DNA from: AC-56 sp963702195
GTDB taxonomy: Bacteria; Actinomycetota; Thermoleophilia; Solirubrobacterales; 70-9
Assembly: GCA_963702195.1 (NCBI GenBank)
Contig: OY969725.1
Coordinates: 2,604,001 to 2,668,000, forward strand
Length of the DNA stretch: 64,000 bases
Reading direction: 5' to 3'
The position numbers and the translations under genes are program-made. The notes beneath the pieces were generated by a model. It was given only the letters and a program-made list of their open reading frames with translations, did no database searches and was not told the origin of the DNA. Shown here in pieces: positions 26,490-35,599 of the stretch. Each line of letters opens with the position of its first letter. Position 1 is the stretch's first letter.

Positions 26490-27278
26490 CTAGCGGCGAA
26501 GGGACGGCCGGTAGCCCCTGCGCTCCGGGCGGCGGCGCGCCAGGACGGTACCCGTGCCGCCGACCGCGGCAGCCACCAGCGTCGCGCCGGCGATTGCCAG
26601 CTGGCGCCCGAGGCGCTCGAAGCGCATCACCCGCCAACCCTCAGCGGCGGCGATCTCCGCGAGCTCCGCGTCCGGGTTGACGGCCACTGGGTGTCCCACC
26701 TCGCGGAGCATCGGCAGGTCCGAGACGGAGTCGGAGTAGGCCCATGAAGCCGCCAGGTCGATGTCGTGCTGCTCGGCGAAGTCGCGCATCTTCGCGACCT
26801 TGCCCTCGCCGTAGACGAACGGCTCGACGATCCTGCCCGTCAGCAGGCCGGAGCCGTCCACCTCGTACTGGGTGCCAATGCCGCCCTCCATGCCGAGGAC
26901 GCGGGCGAGCACGACCACCAGGTCGTTCCCGGCGGCGCTCACTATGAAGGTCGGCCGGTCGGCGTCCTGATGGCTGCGGACCTCGTCGAGCATCTGGGGG
27001 TAGATGCGCGGCAGCACTCCGGCCAGGAGTCCGGGCGCGAGACGCTCGATGTCCCGGGCCGGAACCCCGCCCAGGAGCTCCTTCACCTGCGCGAGGAGCT
27101 GAGCGGTGCGCTCGTCCGTCGAGCCCCGGAGACGGAAGTGCACGTGCTCGACGCCCCACCTCATGAGCTGCCGGCGGCGCACCAGCCCGCTCCCGTACGC
27201 GGCGCGCGCGAAGTGCATGCCGCTCGAGCCCGCCATCAGCGTGCGATCGAGGTCGAAGAAAGCCGCGCCCCGTCCCAT
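26490..27278 (-). CDS. HAD-IB phosphatase with C-terminal hydrophobic segment
   Basis: A 262-residue haloacid dehalogenase-type hydrolase of the SerB-like IB group. Motif I is DLDRT (residues 9-13), motif II is FIVSAAG, and motif IV is YSDSVSDLPML. A C-terminal hydrophobic stretch (AIAGATLVAAAVGG) could anchor it to the membrane. Related actinobacterial proteins are annotated as phosphoserine phosphatase or linked to lysophosphatidate acyltransferases; the substrate is not clear. TAGCCT lies seven bases before the ATG. Confidence 0.87.
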   Translation of the reverse strand: MGRGAAFFDLDRTLMAGSSGMHFARAAYGSGLVRRRQLMRWGVEHVHFRLRGSTDERTAQLLAQVKELLGGVPARDIERLAPGLLAGVLPRIYPQMLDEVRSHQDADRPTFIVSAAGNDLVVVLARVLGMEGGIGTQYEVDGSGLLTGRIVEPFVYGEGKVAKMRDFAEQHDIDLAASWAYSDSVSDLPMLREVGHPVAVNPDAELAEIAAAEGWRVMRFERLGRQLAIAGATLVAAAVGGTGTVLARRRPERRGYRPSLRR

Positions 27279-27285
27279 GGGCCTG

Positions 27286-27291
27286 AGGCTA
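27286..27291 (-). promoter_or_regulatory. Possible -10 box of the HAD gene
   Basis: TAGCCT on the minus strand, seven bases before the ATG and with no ribosome site. Confidence 0.35.
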
Positions 27292-27301
27292 GCTGTCCGT
27301 G

Positions 27302-28420
27302 CTACCGGTGGCGGGAACGAAGACCGGCGCGGCGTGGGATGAACTCCGGCATGCCGCGCTCACCCTCGACGTCCAAGATCGCCTGATGCGTCGCATCGCC
27401 GCCGAAGAACGACTGGTTGGCGACGATGAGCCGCCTCCCCTTGAACATGACGCTCGACGGTGTGTCGAACGGCACCGAAGAGCCGTTGTCGCCGGTTTGC
27501 GGCGTCGACGGGAAGCGCCCGCGGTCGGCGCCGTCGCGGCCGATCACCGCAATCTGGTTGCTGCCCGCCAGCGCCGCATAGATCCGCCCGGAGCGAGCGG
27601 GCCAGAAGCCGTCGGGCCCGTCCACGGGCTTGCTCTCCCAGATGCGGCGAAGCTCTCCGGGCTTGCGGTCCGCGCGGATGCGGACCGAGTAGAGCTTGCC
27701 CGTCGCCGGGTTACCGTCGCCACCCCCGGCTGAGCTCTGCTGCATGACCAGAAGCGTGTGATGGTCCGGCTCGAGCACGATCCCCGCCGTGCCGAACTGG
27801 TTGCCGTCGAGCTTCGGGTCCGCGAGCCAGACCCTGGGCTTGCCACCACCCGGCGGCACCCGCCAGATGACGGCCTGGAGGTAGTCGGTGACGTAGAGCG
27901 CGCCGCCGGGGCCCCATGCCGCGTAGTTCGGAACCGGCGGGTCGTCGGTGAGCGTCGGTGAGCAATTCGGGCCGGTGGTTCCGGGCAGGCATGGAGCGAG
28001 GTCATCGAACCGCGCATAGCTGCGGAACTTGTGGACGTGCCTCTTCGGGTTGAGGATGAGGGCGCGCGCCGGATCCCGGTCGAGCAGCACGAGGCGCCCG
28101 CGCGCATCGCTCGTCGCCACCTGGACCCCCTGGCCACCGGAGAGGTTCTGGCCGGGGACGCTCCAGCTGTGGAGCAGCGCGCCGCTGCCGCTGTACTCCC
28201 TGACCCGCGACGGCTGGTGGCCGCCGGTGGGGTTCTCGTAGGTGCCCTCGTAGATCCGGTGGCCATTCGGTGCGACATAGGCGCGGGCTGGGAAGCCCGG
28301 CTTGCCGACGAGCGCGAGGACGCGCGTGTCCCATCGCGGCCGGTTGTTGGCCGCCTGGGCCGGGAGCGCGACGAAGGCGAGCACGAACGCCAGCGCGCCA
28401 CACATGGTGGCGCGTCTCAT
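27302..28420 (-). CDS. Secreted beta-propeller-like protein
   Basis: A 372-residue exported protein: signal peptide (MRRATMCGALAFVLAFVALPAQA) followed by repeated strand patterns typical of NHL/SMP-30-like propellers (AWGPGGALYVTDYLQAVIWRVP, ARSGRIYAALAGSNQIAVIGRDG). Two Cys in APCLPGTTGPNCSP may form a disulfide. The family is not recognised beyond the fold. The start overlaps the amine oxidase stop (ATGA), so the two are translated together and both leave the cytoplasm. Confidence 0.7.
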   Translation of the reverse strand: MRRATMCGALAFVLAFVALPAQAANNRPRWDTRVLALVGKPGFPARAYVAPNGHRIYEGTYENPTGGHQPSRVREYSGSGALLHSWSVPGQNLSGGQGVQVATSDARGRLVLLDRDPARALILNPKRHVHKFRSYARFDDLAPCLPGTTGPNCSPTLTDDPPVPNYAAWGPGGALYVTDYLQAVIWRVPPGGGKPRVWLADPKLDGNQFGTAGIVLEPDHHTLLVMQQSSAGGGDGNPATGKLYSVRIRADRKPGELRRIWESKPVDGPDGFWPARSGRIYAALAGSNQIAVIGRDGADRGRFPSTPQTGDNGSSVPFDTPSSVMFKGRRLIVANQSFFGGDATHQAILDVEGERGMPEFIPRRAGLRSRHR

Positions 28421-29964
28421 AGCTCGTCCAGGATCTCCTTCGCTGCACGCTCGCCCGAACGCACTGCGCCGTCCATGTAGCCGTTCCAGTAGGTCGAGGT
28501 CTCGGTGCCCGCCCAGTGGATGCGGCCGACCGGCTTGCGAAGCAGGTGGCCGTAGGCGACGAGGATGCCAGGGCCCGGGACCGCGACCGGGCAGCCGCGG
28601 GTCCACTCCTCACGGGTCCAGTTGGCCTCGAGGTACTCGCGGGCGTGCTTTGCCTTGGGGCCGAAATAATGCGTGAAGTTGCCGAGGACGGCGGCGCGGC
28701 GCTGAGACTTCGTCAGCCGCATGAAGTGGCGGGCCTCGTCGCCGCCGATGAAGCCGAACACGACCCCGGGCCTGCCGTCGGGAGGTGAGTCGTCGAAGGT
28801 GGCATTCACGGGGCCGTTGAGCGACAGCGCGGTCCCGTTGAGGCCGGCGTCGCGCCAGAACGGCTTGTCATAGACGACCGCGACCTTCATCAGCGTCCCC
28901 TGCGGCAGGCGCTGGGTGAGCTGGTCGCGTGCGGGCGGCATCTGCGGGTGGTAGTGGATGCGCCCGGCGAGGGTCGGGGGAATAGCCACGATCACGCGCT
29001 TCGCCCGCACGTCGAGGCGCTCCGAGTGGACCGTCACGCGCCCGTCGCCCTGGACGATCCGGGTCACCGGCGAGCGCAGCACGACTCGGTCTCCGAGGCT
29101 CCTGGCCATCTTCTGGGCGAGGAGCTCGGTGCCCCCGGCAAAGCGCCACATCTGCCCGCCGTTGCGGGTGCTGAAGTTGCGCTCGAAGGTGCCGGGGTGC
29201 CTCTCGTCGCCCGAGGCGGCGATGTAGAAGAGCGTGAACAGGAAGGAGATCTCGCGGGGCTCGGCGCCGAAGATCGGACGCGTGGCGACGGCGACCAGGC
29301 GCCGGAAGCTCTCGTTCTTGCTGTAGCTGGAGTGCGTCTGCGCCCACGACTCGAGCGTCTGCCCGTCCCACTGCCCGGCGCGCGAGGCCTGCCACGGCGC
29401 GTCGACGGGGACCTCCGTGGAGAGCTGGTCCATGAGCGTGACGAGCGCGGCTGCATCAGCGGCTATCGTCGGGTCGGGAGGAACGATTCCCGTGGGCGTG
29501 TTGTCGCTGTAGGTGAGGCGGGTCCCATCCTTGTAGTAGACGTTGTCCCCGGTGTCGTAGGTCGGGAACTTGCCGACGTTGAAGCGCTTCGCCAGCCGCA
29601 GGATGTGGCCCTGGGTGGGGCCGACGAACGTGGCGCCGGCCTCCGAGATCTCCCCACCGCCGATGTGGTGGTTGTAGGCACGCCCTCCGACGCGGTCCCG
29701 AGCCTCGAGCACGGCCACTGACTTGCCGTGCCGCTTGAGCTGGACCGCCGCCGTCAGCCCGGCGAACCCGGCCCCGACGATCGCGACGTCAACCCGGTGG
29801 CGCCGATGCCGCCGGTGCCGCGATCCGGCGAGCGCCCCGGGAGCTCCGGCGAGCGCGGCCCCGGCCGCGCCGGCGGCCGCCGTTCCGACGAGCCTGCGTC
29901 TGCTGAGCTTCGATTCCTGCCCCAATGGACGCGGAATTCTCCCAACGGCGGGCACCGAGGGCAA
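28417..29964 (-). CDS. Flavin monoamine oxidase with Tat signal
   Basis: FAD-dependent amine oxidase of about 500 residues. The twin-arginine signal SRRRLVGTAAAGAAGAA is followed by the FAD loop VDVAIVGAGFAGLTAAVQL and EARDRVGGRAYNHHIGG. The C-terminal flavin region is IHWAGTETSTYWNGYMDGAVRSGERAA, close to monoamine/putrescine oxidases. It is probably exported folded with its FAD. The start is uncertain: TTG 29964 and GTG 29955 have no ribosome site; TTG 29925, just before the Tat motif, has GGGAG upstream at a long spacing. Confidence 0.88.
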   Translation of the reverse strand: MPSVPAVGRIPRPLGQESKLSRRRLVGTAAAGAAGAALAGAPGALAGSRHRRHRRHRVDVAIVGAGFAGLTAAVQLKRHGKSVAVLEARDRVGGRAYNHHIGGGEISEAGATFVGPTQGHILRLAKRFNVGKFPTYDTGDNVYYKDGTRLTYSDNTPTGIVPPDPTIAADAAALVTLMDQLSTEVPVDAPWQASRAGQWDGQTLESWAQTHSSYSKNESFRRLVAVATRPIFGAEPREISFLFTLFYIAASGDERHPGTFERNFSTRNGGQMWRFAGGTELLAQKMARSLGDRVVLRSPVTRIVQGDGRVTVHSERLDVRAKRVIVAIPPTLAGRIHYHPQMPPARDQLTQRLPQGTLMKVAVVYDKPFWRDAGLNGTALSLNGPVNATFDDSPPDGRPGVVFGFIGGDEARHFMRLTKSQRRAAVLGNFTHYFGPKAKHAREYLEANWTREEWTRGCPVAVPGPGILVAYGHLLRKPVGRIHWAGTETSTYWNGYMDGAVRSGERAAKEILDEL

Positions 29965-30066
29965 GCGACAACCGGAGCTGGGTCCGCAATCGAGTGGAGG
30001 GTCAACCCTTGGGCGCTGCCCTACCCAGCCTCACCAGCTACGAGAGACCGAGCGGCCGGAGCCCTT

Positions 30067-31251
30067 CTACGCCCCGTTCACCTCGATGAGTATCGCGTCG
30101 CCCTGGCCGCCGCCTGAGCAGATGGCGGCGCACCCTAGGCCCCCGCCCCGGCGGCGCAGCTCGTGCACCAGGGCGCCGACGATGCGGGCGCCGGAGGCGC
30201 CGATCGGGTGCCCCAGCGCGATCGCGCCGCCGTTGACGTTGACCCTGTCCTCGTCGATTCCGAGCATCCGCATCGAGTTGATCGCCACCGAGGCGAACGC
30301 CTCGTTGATCTCCCACAGGTCGACGTCCTCGGGGGACTTGCCGATCCGCTCGAGCGCCTGCTGTGCCGCCTTCGCGGGCGTGCGCGCCAGGTACGCGAAG
30401 TCGTCGGCGACCGTGCCGTAGGAGAGCACCCGCGCGATTGGGGTCCGGCCCTCCGCAGATGCCCACTGCTCGGAGGCGACCACCACGGCGCCGGCGCCGT
30501 CGTTGACGCCGGGCGCGTTGCCGGCCGTGTGGGTCGCGTCCTCGCCGCCGACCGCGCGCAGCTTCGCCAGCACCTCGACGGTGGTGTCGGGCCGGATGGC
30601 CTCGTCGGCCGCCACCTCGACCTCCTCCTTCCTCTTCTTCACGGTCACGCCCACGATCTCCTCGGCGAGCAGGCCTTCGTCGGTGGCCTTGGCGGCCAGC
30701 TGATGGGAGCGCGCGGCGAAGCGGTCCATGTCCGCGCGCGTGATCTCGAGCTCGTTGGAGACGTCGGAGGCCTCGTTGATCATCTGCTTTTCGGTGAACG
30801 GGTTGGTGAGCCCGTCGTGGGTCATCGAGTCGATGGCCTGCACGTCGCCCATGCGGAACCCGAAGCGGGCGCCGGGAAGGAGATACGGCGCCTGGCTCAT
30901 CGACTCCATGCCGCCGGTCACCGCGACGTCGACGTCTCCGGCGCGGATCGCCTGGTCGGCGAGGCCGATCGAGCGCATGCCGGAGGCGCAGACCTTGTTG
31001 ATCGTCTCCGACGGCACCTCGCGTGGGATCCCGGCCTTGATCTGAGCCTGGCGCGACGGGATCTGGCCCTGGCCGGCCTGCAGCACCTGACCGTAGATCA
31101 CCGTCTGGACCTGCTCGGGATCAACCTCGGAGCGCTCGAGCGCTGAGGTGATCGCCGTGCCGCCGAGGTCGGTCGCGTCAAGGGATGAGAGCCCTCCTCC
31201 CATCTTTCCGAAGGGAGTGCGGGCGGTACCGAGGATCACCGTCTGGGACAT
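30067..31251 (-). CDS. Thiolase (acetyl-CoA C-acetyltransferase)
   Basis: A 394-residue thiolase. Catalytic residues are all present: C88 in NKVCASGM, His in NGGAIALGHPIGASGA and the second Cys in CSGGGQGDA. The sequence resembles biosynthetic-type acetyl-CoA acetyltransferases and short-chain beta-ketothiolases. An AAAGG ribosome site supports the ATG at 31251; longer upstream frame has no similarity. It is divergent from pepA. Confidence 0.95.
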   Translation of the reverse strand: MSQTVILGTARTPFGKMGGGLSSLDATDLGGTAITSALERSEVDPEQVQTVIYGQVLQAGQGQIPSRQAQIKAGIPREVPSETINKVCASGMRSIGLADQAIRAGDVDVAVTGGMESMSQAPYLLPGARFGFRMGDVQAIDSMTHDGLTNPFTEKQMINEASDVSNELEITRADMDRFAARSHQLAAKATDEGLLAEEIVGVTVKKRKEEVEVAADEAIRPDTTVEVLAKLRAVGGEDATHTAGNAPGVNDGAGAVVVASEQWASAEGRTPIARVLSYGTVADDFAYLARTPAKAAQQALERIGKSPEDVDLWEINEAFASVAINSMRMLGIDEDRVNVNGGAIALGHPIGASGARIVGALVHELRRRGGGLGCAAICSGGGQGDAILIEVNGA

Positions 31252-31270
31252 CTGAGCCTTTCGTGGACGG

Positions 31271-31289
31271 GCGGCCGGCCACCGGCCGC
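31271..31289. promoter_or_regulatory. Perfect inverted repeat in the thiolase/pepA divergent region
   Basis: GCGGCCGG-CCA-CCGGCCGC, 8-bp arms, 20 bases upstream of the thiolase start. It could be an operator or a hairpin in the thiolase leader. TTGACC at 31294-31299 on the plus strand is a possible -35 box for pepA. Confidence 0.35.
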
Positions 31290-31345
31290 GAGCTTGACCG
31301 TTCCTCGGGGATGCTAGTGATGGTGCGTCAATAGACTCGCGGCCC

Positions 31346-32803
31346 GTGCAGATCGAGGTCACCGCTGAGCCGCTCGAGGCAGTCGACGCGGACCTGCACG
31401 TCGCCGGCCTCGCGGAGAGCGAGGAGCTCGATGCCGCGCACCGCGGCCTGCCGGGCGGTGGCGACGTGCGCAGTGGCTTCCGCAAGCAGACCCTGCTTCG
31501 CCCGGATGCCGACCGGCGCGTGCTCGTCATCGGGCTCGGCAAGCGCGAGGAGCTCGACGCTGAGCGGCTGCGGATCTGCGCCGCGCTGGCCGTCGCCCAA
31601 GCCGGCGTGTATGAGGCGACGACGATCGCCTGGGCGCTGCCGGAATCGGGCGCCGCGGGCGCCACGCCCGAAACGCTTGCCGCCGGACTGGTCGAGGGCA
31701 CGATCCTCGCCTCCTTCCGGTTCGACCGCTTCAGGTCGCGCGACCCGGACGACCCGCCGCCGCCCACGGTCGAGCGACTGGTGATCTCCGCGCCGGGCCG
31801 CGCCGGCGAGCTGGACGGCGCGGTCACCCGTGCACGAGTGGCGGCCGAGGCGGCGAACCGCGCCCGCGAGCTGCAGGCGCTGCCCGCGAACGTGGCCACC
31901 CCCACCTATCTGGCCGACCGGGCCCGGGAGATCGCCGGCTCCCACGACTCGGTCGAGGTCGAGGTGCTGGGCCGTGACGAGCTCGCTGAGCGCGGCATGG
32001 GCGGCCTGATCGCCGTCTCGCAGGGGAGCGCCGAGGAGCCGCAGCTCATCTGCCTGCGTTACGCGGGAGGCGGCTCCGGCGGCGAGACGATCGGCCTCGT
32101 GGGGAAGGCGGTCACCTTCGACACCGGCGGGATCTCCATCAAGCCCTCGGCGAAGATGGAGGAGATGAAGATGGACATGTCGGGCGGCGCCGCCGTGCTC
32201 GAGACGGTCGCGGCGATCGCCGAGCTCGACCTGGCCGGCAACGTGGTCGCCTGCGTCCCCGCGACCGAGAACATGCCGAGCGGGACGGCCACGCGCCCCG
32301 GCGACATCATCACGCAGCTCAACGGCAAGACGGTCGAGGTGAACAACACGGACGCCGAGGGCCGGCTGATCCTGGCCGACGCCCTCACGCACTGCGTCCG
32401 CGAGCTGGGCGCCCAGCGCGTCGTGGACATCGCGACACTGACCGGCGGGGTCGTGATCGCGCTCGGATCCACGTACGCGGGCCTGCTCTCAAACGACGAC
32501 GAGTGGGCCGCCCGGGTCTCCGAGGCGGGTCAGCGGACCGGGGAGCTCGCCTGGCGTCTGCCCCTCCACCCCGAGTACAAGGATCTGACTCGCGGCACGG
32601 TCGCCGACCTCACCAACAGCTCGGCCAAGCGAAAGGCGTCGACGATCTACGCGGCCGAGTTCCTGGAGGAGTTCACCGATGAGGTGCCCTGGGTACACCT
32701 GGACATCGCCGGCACCGCCTGGGACGTCGGGCGCGCTTACGTGGGCAACGGGCCCACCGGGTTCGGCGTTCGCCTCTTCGTGAGCCTGCTCACCGAGGAC
32801 TGA
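31346..32803 (+). CDS. pepA: Leucyl aminopeptidase (M17)
   Basis: Two-metal aminopeptidase of 485 residues. The M17 signature NTDAEGRL is present in EVNNTDAEGRLILADAL, with metal and substrate residues in GKAVTFDTGGISIKPS and KMDMSGGAAV. The N-terminal 160 residues form the usual non-catalytic domain. It starts with GTG. The acyl-CoA dehydrogenase gene follows after seven bases. Confidence 0.95.
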   Translation: MQIEVTAEPLEAVDADLHVAGLAESEELDAAHRGLPGGGDVRSGFRKQTLLRPDADRRVLVIGLGKREELDAERLRICAALAVAQAGVYEATTIAWALPESGAAGATPETLAAGLVEGTILASFRFDRFRSRDPDDPPPPTVERLVISAPGRAGELDGAVTRARVAAEAANRARELQALPANVATPTYLADRAREIAGSHDSVEVEVLGRDELAERGMGGLIAVSQGSAEEPQLICLRYAGGGSGGETIGLVGKAVTFDTGGISIKPSAKMEEMKMDMSGGAAVLETVAAIAELDLAGNVVACVPATENMPSGTATRPGDIITQLNGKTVEVNNTDAEGRLILADALTHCVRELGAQRVVDIATLTGGVVIALGSTYAGLLSNDDEWAARVSEAGQRTGELAWRLPLHPEYKDLTRGTVADLTNSSAKRKASTIYAAEFLEEFTDEVPWVHLDIAGTAWDVGRAYVGNGPTGFGVRLFVSLLTED

Positions 32804-32810
32804 GGTCGGC

Positions 32811-33947
32811 GTGGACTTCGACCTGACCGACGAGCAGCGCCTCCTGCGCGACACGGTTCGCGAGTTCGCCAGGCAGGAGGTCGCGCCGGTGGCCTCAGAG
32901 CTCGACAGGACCAAGTCGTTCCCCTACGAGATCGTCCGCAAGATGGGCGACCTGGGCCTGATGGGGATCCCGTTTCCGGAGGAGTACGGCGGCGGCGGGG
33001 CCGGCACGCTCGCCTACGCGATCGCCGTCGAGGAGCTCGCCCGCGTCGACTCCTCGGTCTGCATCACGATGGCCGCGCACACCTCCCTGGGGACGATGCC
33101 GATCCACCTCTGGGGAACGGACGAGCAGAAGACGGAGTGGCTCCCGGAGCTCGTGAGCGGGCGCCGCCTCGCGGCGTTCGGGCTGACGGAGCCGGAGGCG
33201 GGCTCGGACGCCGGCAACACCCGCACCCGCGCGCGCCTGGACGACGGCGAGTGGGTAATCGACGGCGCCAAGCAGTTCATCACCAATGCCGGGACCGACA
33301 TCTCGGGCTGCGTGACGATCACCGCGCGGACCTCGGATGACGGCGAGATCTCGAACATCATCGTCCCGAACCGGACGCCGGGCTACGAGCAGGGCGAGCC
33401 GTACCGGAAGATGGGCTGGAACGCTTCCGACACCAGACCGCTCTCCTTCGACGGCTGCCGTGTCCCCGAAGCGAACCTCCTCGGTCGCCGGGGTGAGGGC
33501 TTCAAGCAGTTCCTTCACATCCTCGACGGCGGCCGGATCGGTGTCGCCGCGATGGGCGTCGGCCTCGCGCAGGGGGCGCTCGACGAGGCGATCGCCTACG
33601 CGAAGGAGCGGCGGGCATTCGGCCAACCCATCGCCAAGTTCCAGGCAATCCAGATGAAGATCGCCGACATCTCCGCCGAGCTGGAAGCCGCCCGCCTGCT
33701 GACGTACAAGGCGGCGATCCTCAAGGAGCGGGGGGAGTCGTTCACGCTCGCGGCCGCCCAGGCGAAGCTGAAGACGGGCCGCCTGGCGGTGCGCGCCGCG
33801 GAGGAGGCGGTGCAGATCCACGGCGGCTACGGCTACATCGAGGAGTACCCCGTGTGCCGCTTCTACCGGGACGCCAAGATCCTCACCATCGGCGAGGGAA
33901 CCGACGAGGTCCAGCAGATGGTGATCGCGCGCCAGTTGGGCTGCTGA
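32811..33947 (+). CDS. Acyl-CoA dehydrogenase
   Basis: FAD enzyme of 378 residues, standard length for the short-chain/branched-chain group. It contains FGLTEPEAGSDAGNTRTRA, the FAD region YAKERRAFGQPIAKFQAIQ, VQIHGGYGYIEEYPV, and the catalytic glutamate in TIGEGTDEVQ at the position used by short- and medium-chain enzymes. It starts with GTG. Its electrons would go to the ETF encoded at 22-24 kb. Substrate chain length cannot be read from sequence. Confidence 0.95.
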   Translation: MDFDLTDEQRLLRDTVREFARQEVAPVASELDRTKSFPYEIVRKMGDLGLMGIPFPEEYGGGGAGTLAYAIAVEELARVDSSVCITMAAHTSLGTMPIHLWGTDEQKTEWLPELVSGRRLAAFGLTEPEAGSDAGNTRTRARLDDGEWVIDGAKQFITNAGTDISGCVTITARTSDDGEISNIIVPNRTPGYEQGEPYRKMGWNASDTRPLSFDGCRVPEANLLGRRGEGFKQFLHILDGGRIGVAAMGVGLAQGALDEAIAYAKERRAFGQPIAKFQAIQMKIADISAELEAARLLTYKAAILKERGESFTLAAAQAKLKTGRLAVRAAEEAVQIHGGYGYIEEYPVCRFYRDAKILTIGEGTDEVQQMVIARQLGC

Positions 33948-33975
33948 CGCGACGCCGAATCGACGGCCGCGACAG

Positions 33976-34296
33976 TCAGCCCCGGTGGGAGTGATGGCCC
34001 AGCGGGCCGCCGGACGGCGCCGCCCAGATGCCGGGCGGAGCGGCGGTGGGGTCCTGCCTCCAGTCAGCGCTCACCGGGCCGCCGGACGGCGCCGCCCAGA
34101 TGCCGGGCGGACCGGCGGTGGGGTCCTGCGTCCAGTCAGCGCTCACCGGAGCGGCCTGGGACGGAGGAGAAGCGGCGGTCGGCTCGTTCACGAGCCCGTA
34201 ACTGGCGCCCACGCCCAGCGCGACGGCGATGGCGGTCGCGGCGGCCACCTCCTTCGGATGCGGCAGATTCAGCGGTGTGTGTGCGTGTGCGTGCAT
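33976..34296 (-). CDS. Small membrane-anchored protein with tandem Trp/Pro repeats
   Basis: A 106-residue protein I do not recognise. It has a His-rich N-terminus (MHAHAHTPLNLPHP), one membrane helix (about 19-37, AAATAIAVALGVGASYGLV), then two near-identical 24-residue units containing SADW, QDP and PPGIWAAPSGG, and a His-rich C-terminus. The ATG at 34296 has a GAGAGGGGA ribosome site. The outer part is probably exposed outside the cell. No family match is known to me. Confidence 0.6.
   Translation of the reverse strand: MHAHAHTPLNLPHPKEVAAATAIAVALGVGASYGLVNEPTAASPPSQAAPVSADWTQDPTAGPPGIWAAPSGGPVSADWRQDPTAAPPGIWAAPSGGPLGHHSHRG
34004..34147. repeat. 72-bp tandem direct repeat, two copies
   Basis: Copies at 34004-34075 and 34076-34147 differ at only two bases. 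The unit is 24 codons and encodes the repeats of the membrane-anchored protein, so it probably arose by recent in-frame duplication. Confidence 0.9.
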
Positions 34297-34504
34297 TTCC
34301 GTCCCCTCTCTGTGGCTGCGCCCATTCAAGCCGCCAGCGACGGTGTCGCCATCCGGTGCCGCTACGGGATCTATCCGGAGGGAACCCCCTACGCCGTTTG
34401 GGGAGGCCCGACGACCGGCATTTCGCTTGCCGAGAGCCCGGCGGGCACGAGATAGCCCACCCGGGGGGTGTCGGCGCCGCAGTCGAACCCTCCATCGGGA
34501 CCGC
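34297..34504 (-). other. Long GC-rich leader before the repeat protein
   Basis: About 208 bases without a gene, between the LuxR-type regulator stop and the repeat-protein start. It can form several hairpins, including GGCA/TGCC around an AGCGAAA loop. I compared it by eye with common riboswitch cores and found no match. Confidence 0.35.
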
Positions 34505-35599
34505 CTAGCGGACCAGACCCAGCCGCATTCCCTCCGCGACGGCGGCCGCCCGATCGGATACACCCAGCTTTTCGTAGATGTTTCGAAAGTGGCCCTTGAT
34601 CGTGGCCGGGGTCACTTCGAGCTCCCCGGCCGACTCCTTGATGTGCATGCCGTCGGCCGCATGCTGCAACACCTCGCGCTCCCGCTCGGTGAGCTGGCCG
34701 GTGGCCTTGAGGTGGCCTCGCCTCCAGGCGAGGGACTCACCGAGCACCCGACCGACCGAGTCGAGCGTCTGGTCGAGCCCGAAGCCGAGCCGCCTGCAAT
34801 CGCGGCTGTAGAGCTCCACGACGGCGACGACGTCGTTACCGTGCAGCGCTGGGAACGAGGCCCATCCGCGCAGACCAGCTCGCCGCGCGGGATCGCGCCG
34901 CAGGAAGCCAGGGTCCGAGGCGACGTCGGGGACGGTGACGGTCGCCCCAGTCCGCCAGGCGCGGCCGATCGCCGCGTCCGCCGGAAAGCGAAAGCTCCTG
35001 GACGCCCGCTCCAGCTGGCTCACGTCGACGCCGGGCATCGCCCAGAACCTGAGGCACTCGAGCACACCCTCGTCCTCATGCGGCACCCACAGCGCTGACG
35101 CGTCCCACTCCAGGGCGTGGGATATCTCGGCGAGCAGATCGTCCACCGGGTCCTCACGCGCGTCCCACGACCCGAGGACGTTTGAGAGCCGCTGGTACAC
35201 GGCAAGCCCCTGGGACGTGAGGTGGGTTTCGGTCACGTCCTGGAGCGTGCCGAGCAACGTCGTCTCCCCGCCCCGGTGGGGGATCACTTCGCCGACGACG
35301 GCCAGGAGAAACCGGACGTCTCCGTCGGACCGAATCACGCGAAACACGTGACTCCGCTGGTGGCCGCTGTCCCGCTGGAGCTCGATCAGCCGTCGCATCG
35401 CCGCGCGATCGTCGGGGTGCGTGCGCGAGACGATGAGGTCGATCCCGGGTGTGACCTCCCCGGGCTCATGGCCGAACAGCCTGAACATCTGGTCGGACCA
35501 GGTCACCTGGCCGGAGCCAGTCGCCCACTCGAAGCTCCCAATGCCGGTGAGGCGCTCGACCGCCTCGTGCCTTACGTCTGGTCGTCCGGTGCTACTCAT
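34505..35599 (-). CDS. PAS-GAF-LuxR transcriptional regulator
   Basis: A 364-residue regulator: a PAS domain (about 15-115, WATGSGQVTWSDQMFRLFGHEPGEV), a GAF domain (about 130-280, including DDLLAEISHALEWDASALWVP) and a C-terminal LuxR HTH (about 298-360, LTEREREVLQHAADGMHIKESAGEL...VKGHFRNIYEKLGV-type). No membrane helix, so it probably senses a cytoplasmic ligand or redox state. The ATG at 35599 is chosen because PAS similarity begins right after it. A sigma-28-like promoter lies about 60-70 bases upstream. Confidence 0.88.
   Translation of the reverse strand: MSSTGRPDVRHEAVERLTGIGSFEWATGSGQVTWSDQMFRLFGHEPGEVTPGIDLIVSRTHPDDRAAMRRLIELQRDSGHQRSHVFRVIRSDGDVRFLLAVVGEVIPHRGGETTLLGTLQDVTETHLTSQGLAVYQRLSNVLGSWDAREDPVDDLLAEISHALEWDASALWVPHEDEGVLECLRFWAMPGVDVSQLERASRSFRFPADAAIGRAWRTGATVTVPDVASDPGFLRRDPARRAGLRGWASFPALHGNDVVAVVELYSRDCRRLGFGLDQTLDSVGRVLGESLAWRRGHLKATGQLTEREREVLQHAADGMHIKESAGELEVTPATIKGHFRNIYEKLGVSDRAAAVAEGMRLGLVR

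Noticed and set aside
34004..34147. CRISPR-like or IS-related repeat
   Set aside because: Only two 72-bp units directly abutting, in frame within a coding gene and without spacers or transposase.
34297..34504. Possible riboswitch in the leader of the repeat protein
   Set aside because: Hairpins are present but I could not match the conserved cores of cobalamin, c-di-GMP, c-di-AMP, glycine, SAM or TPP riboswitches.
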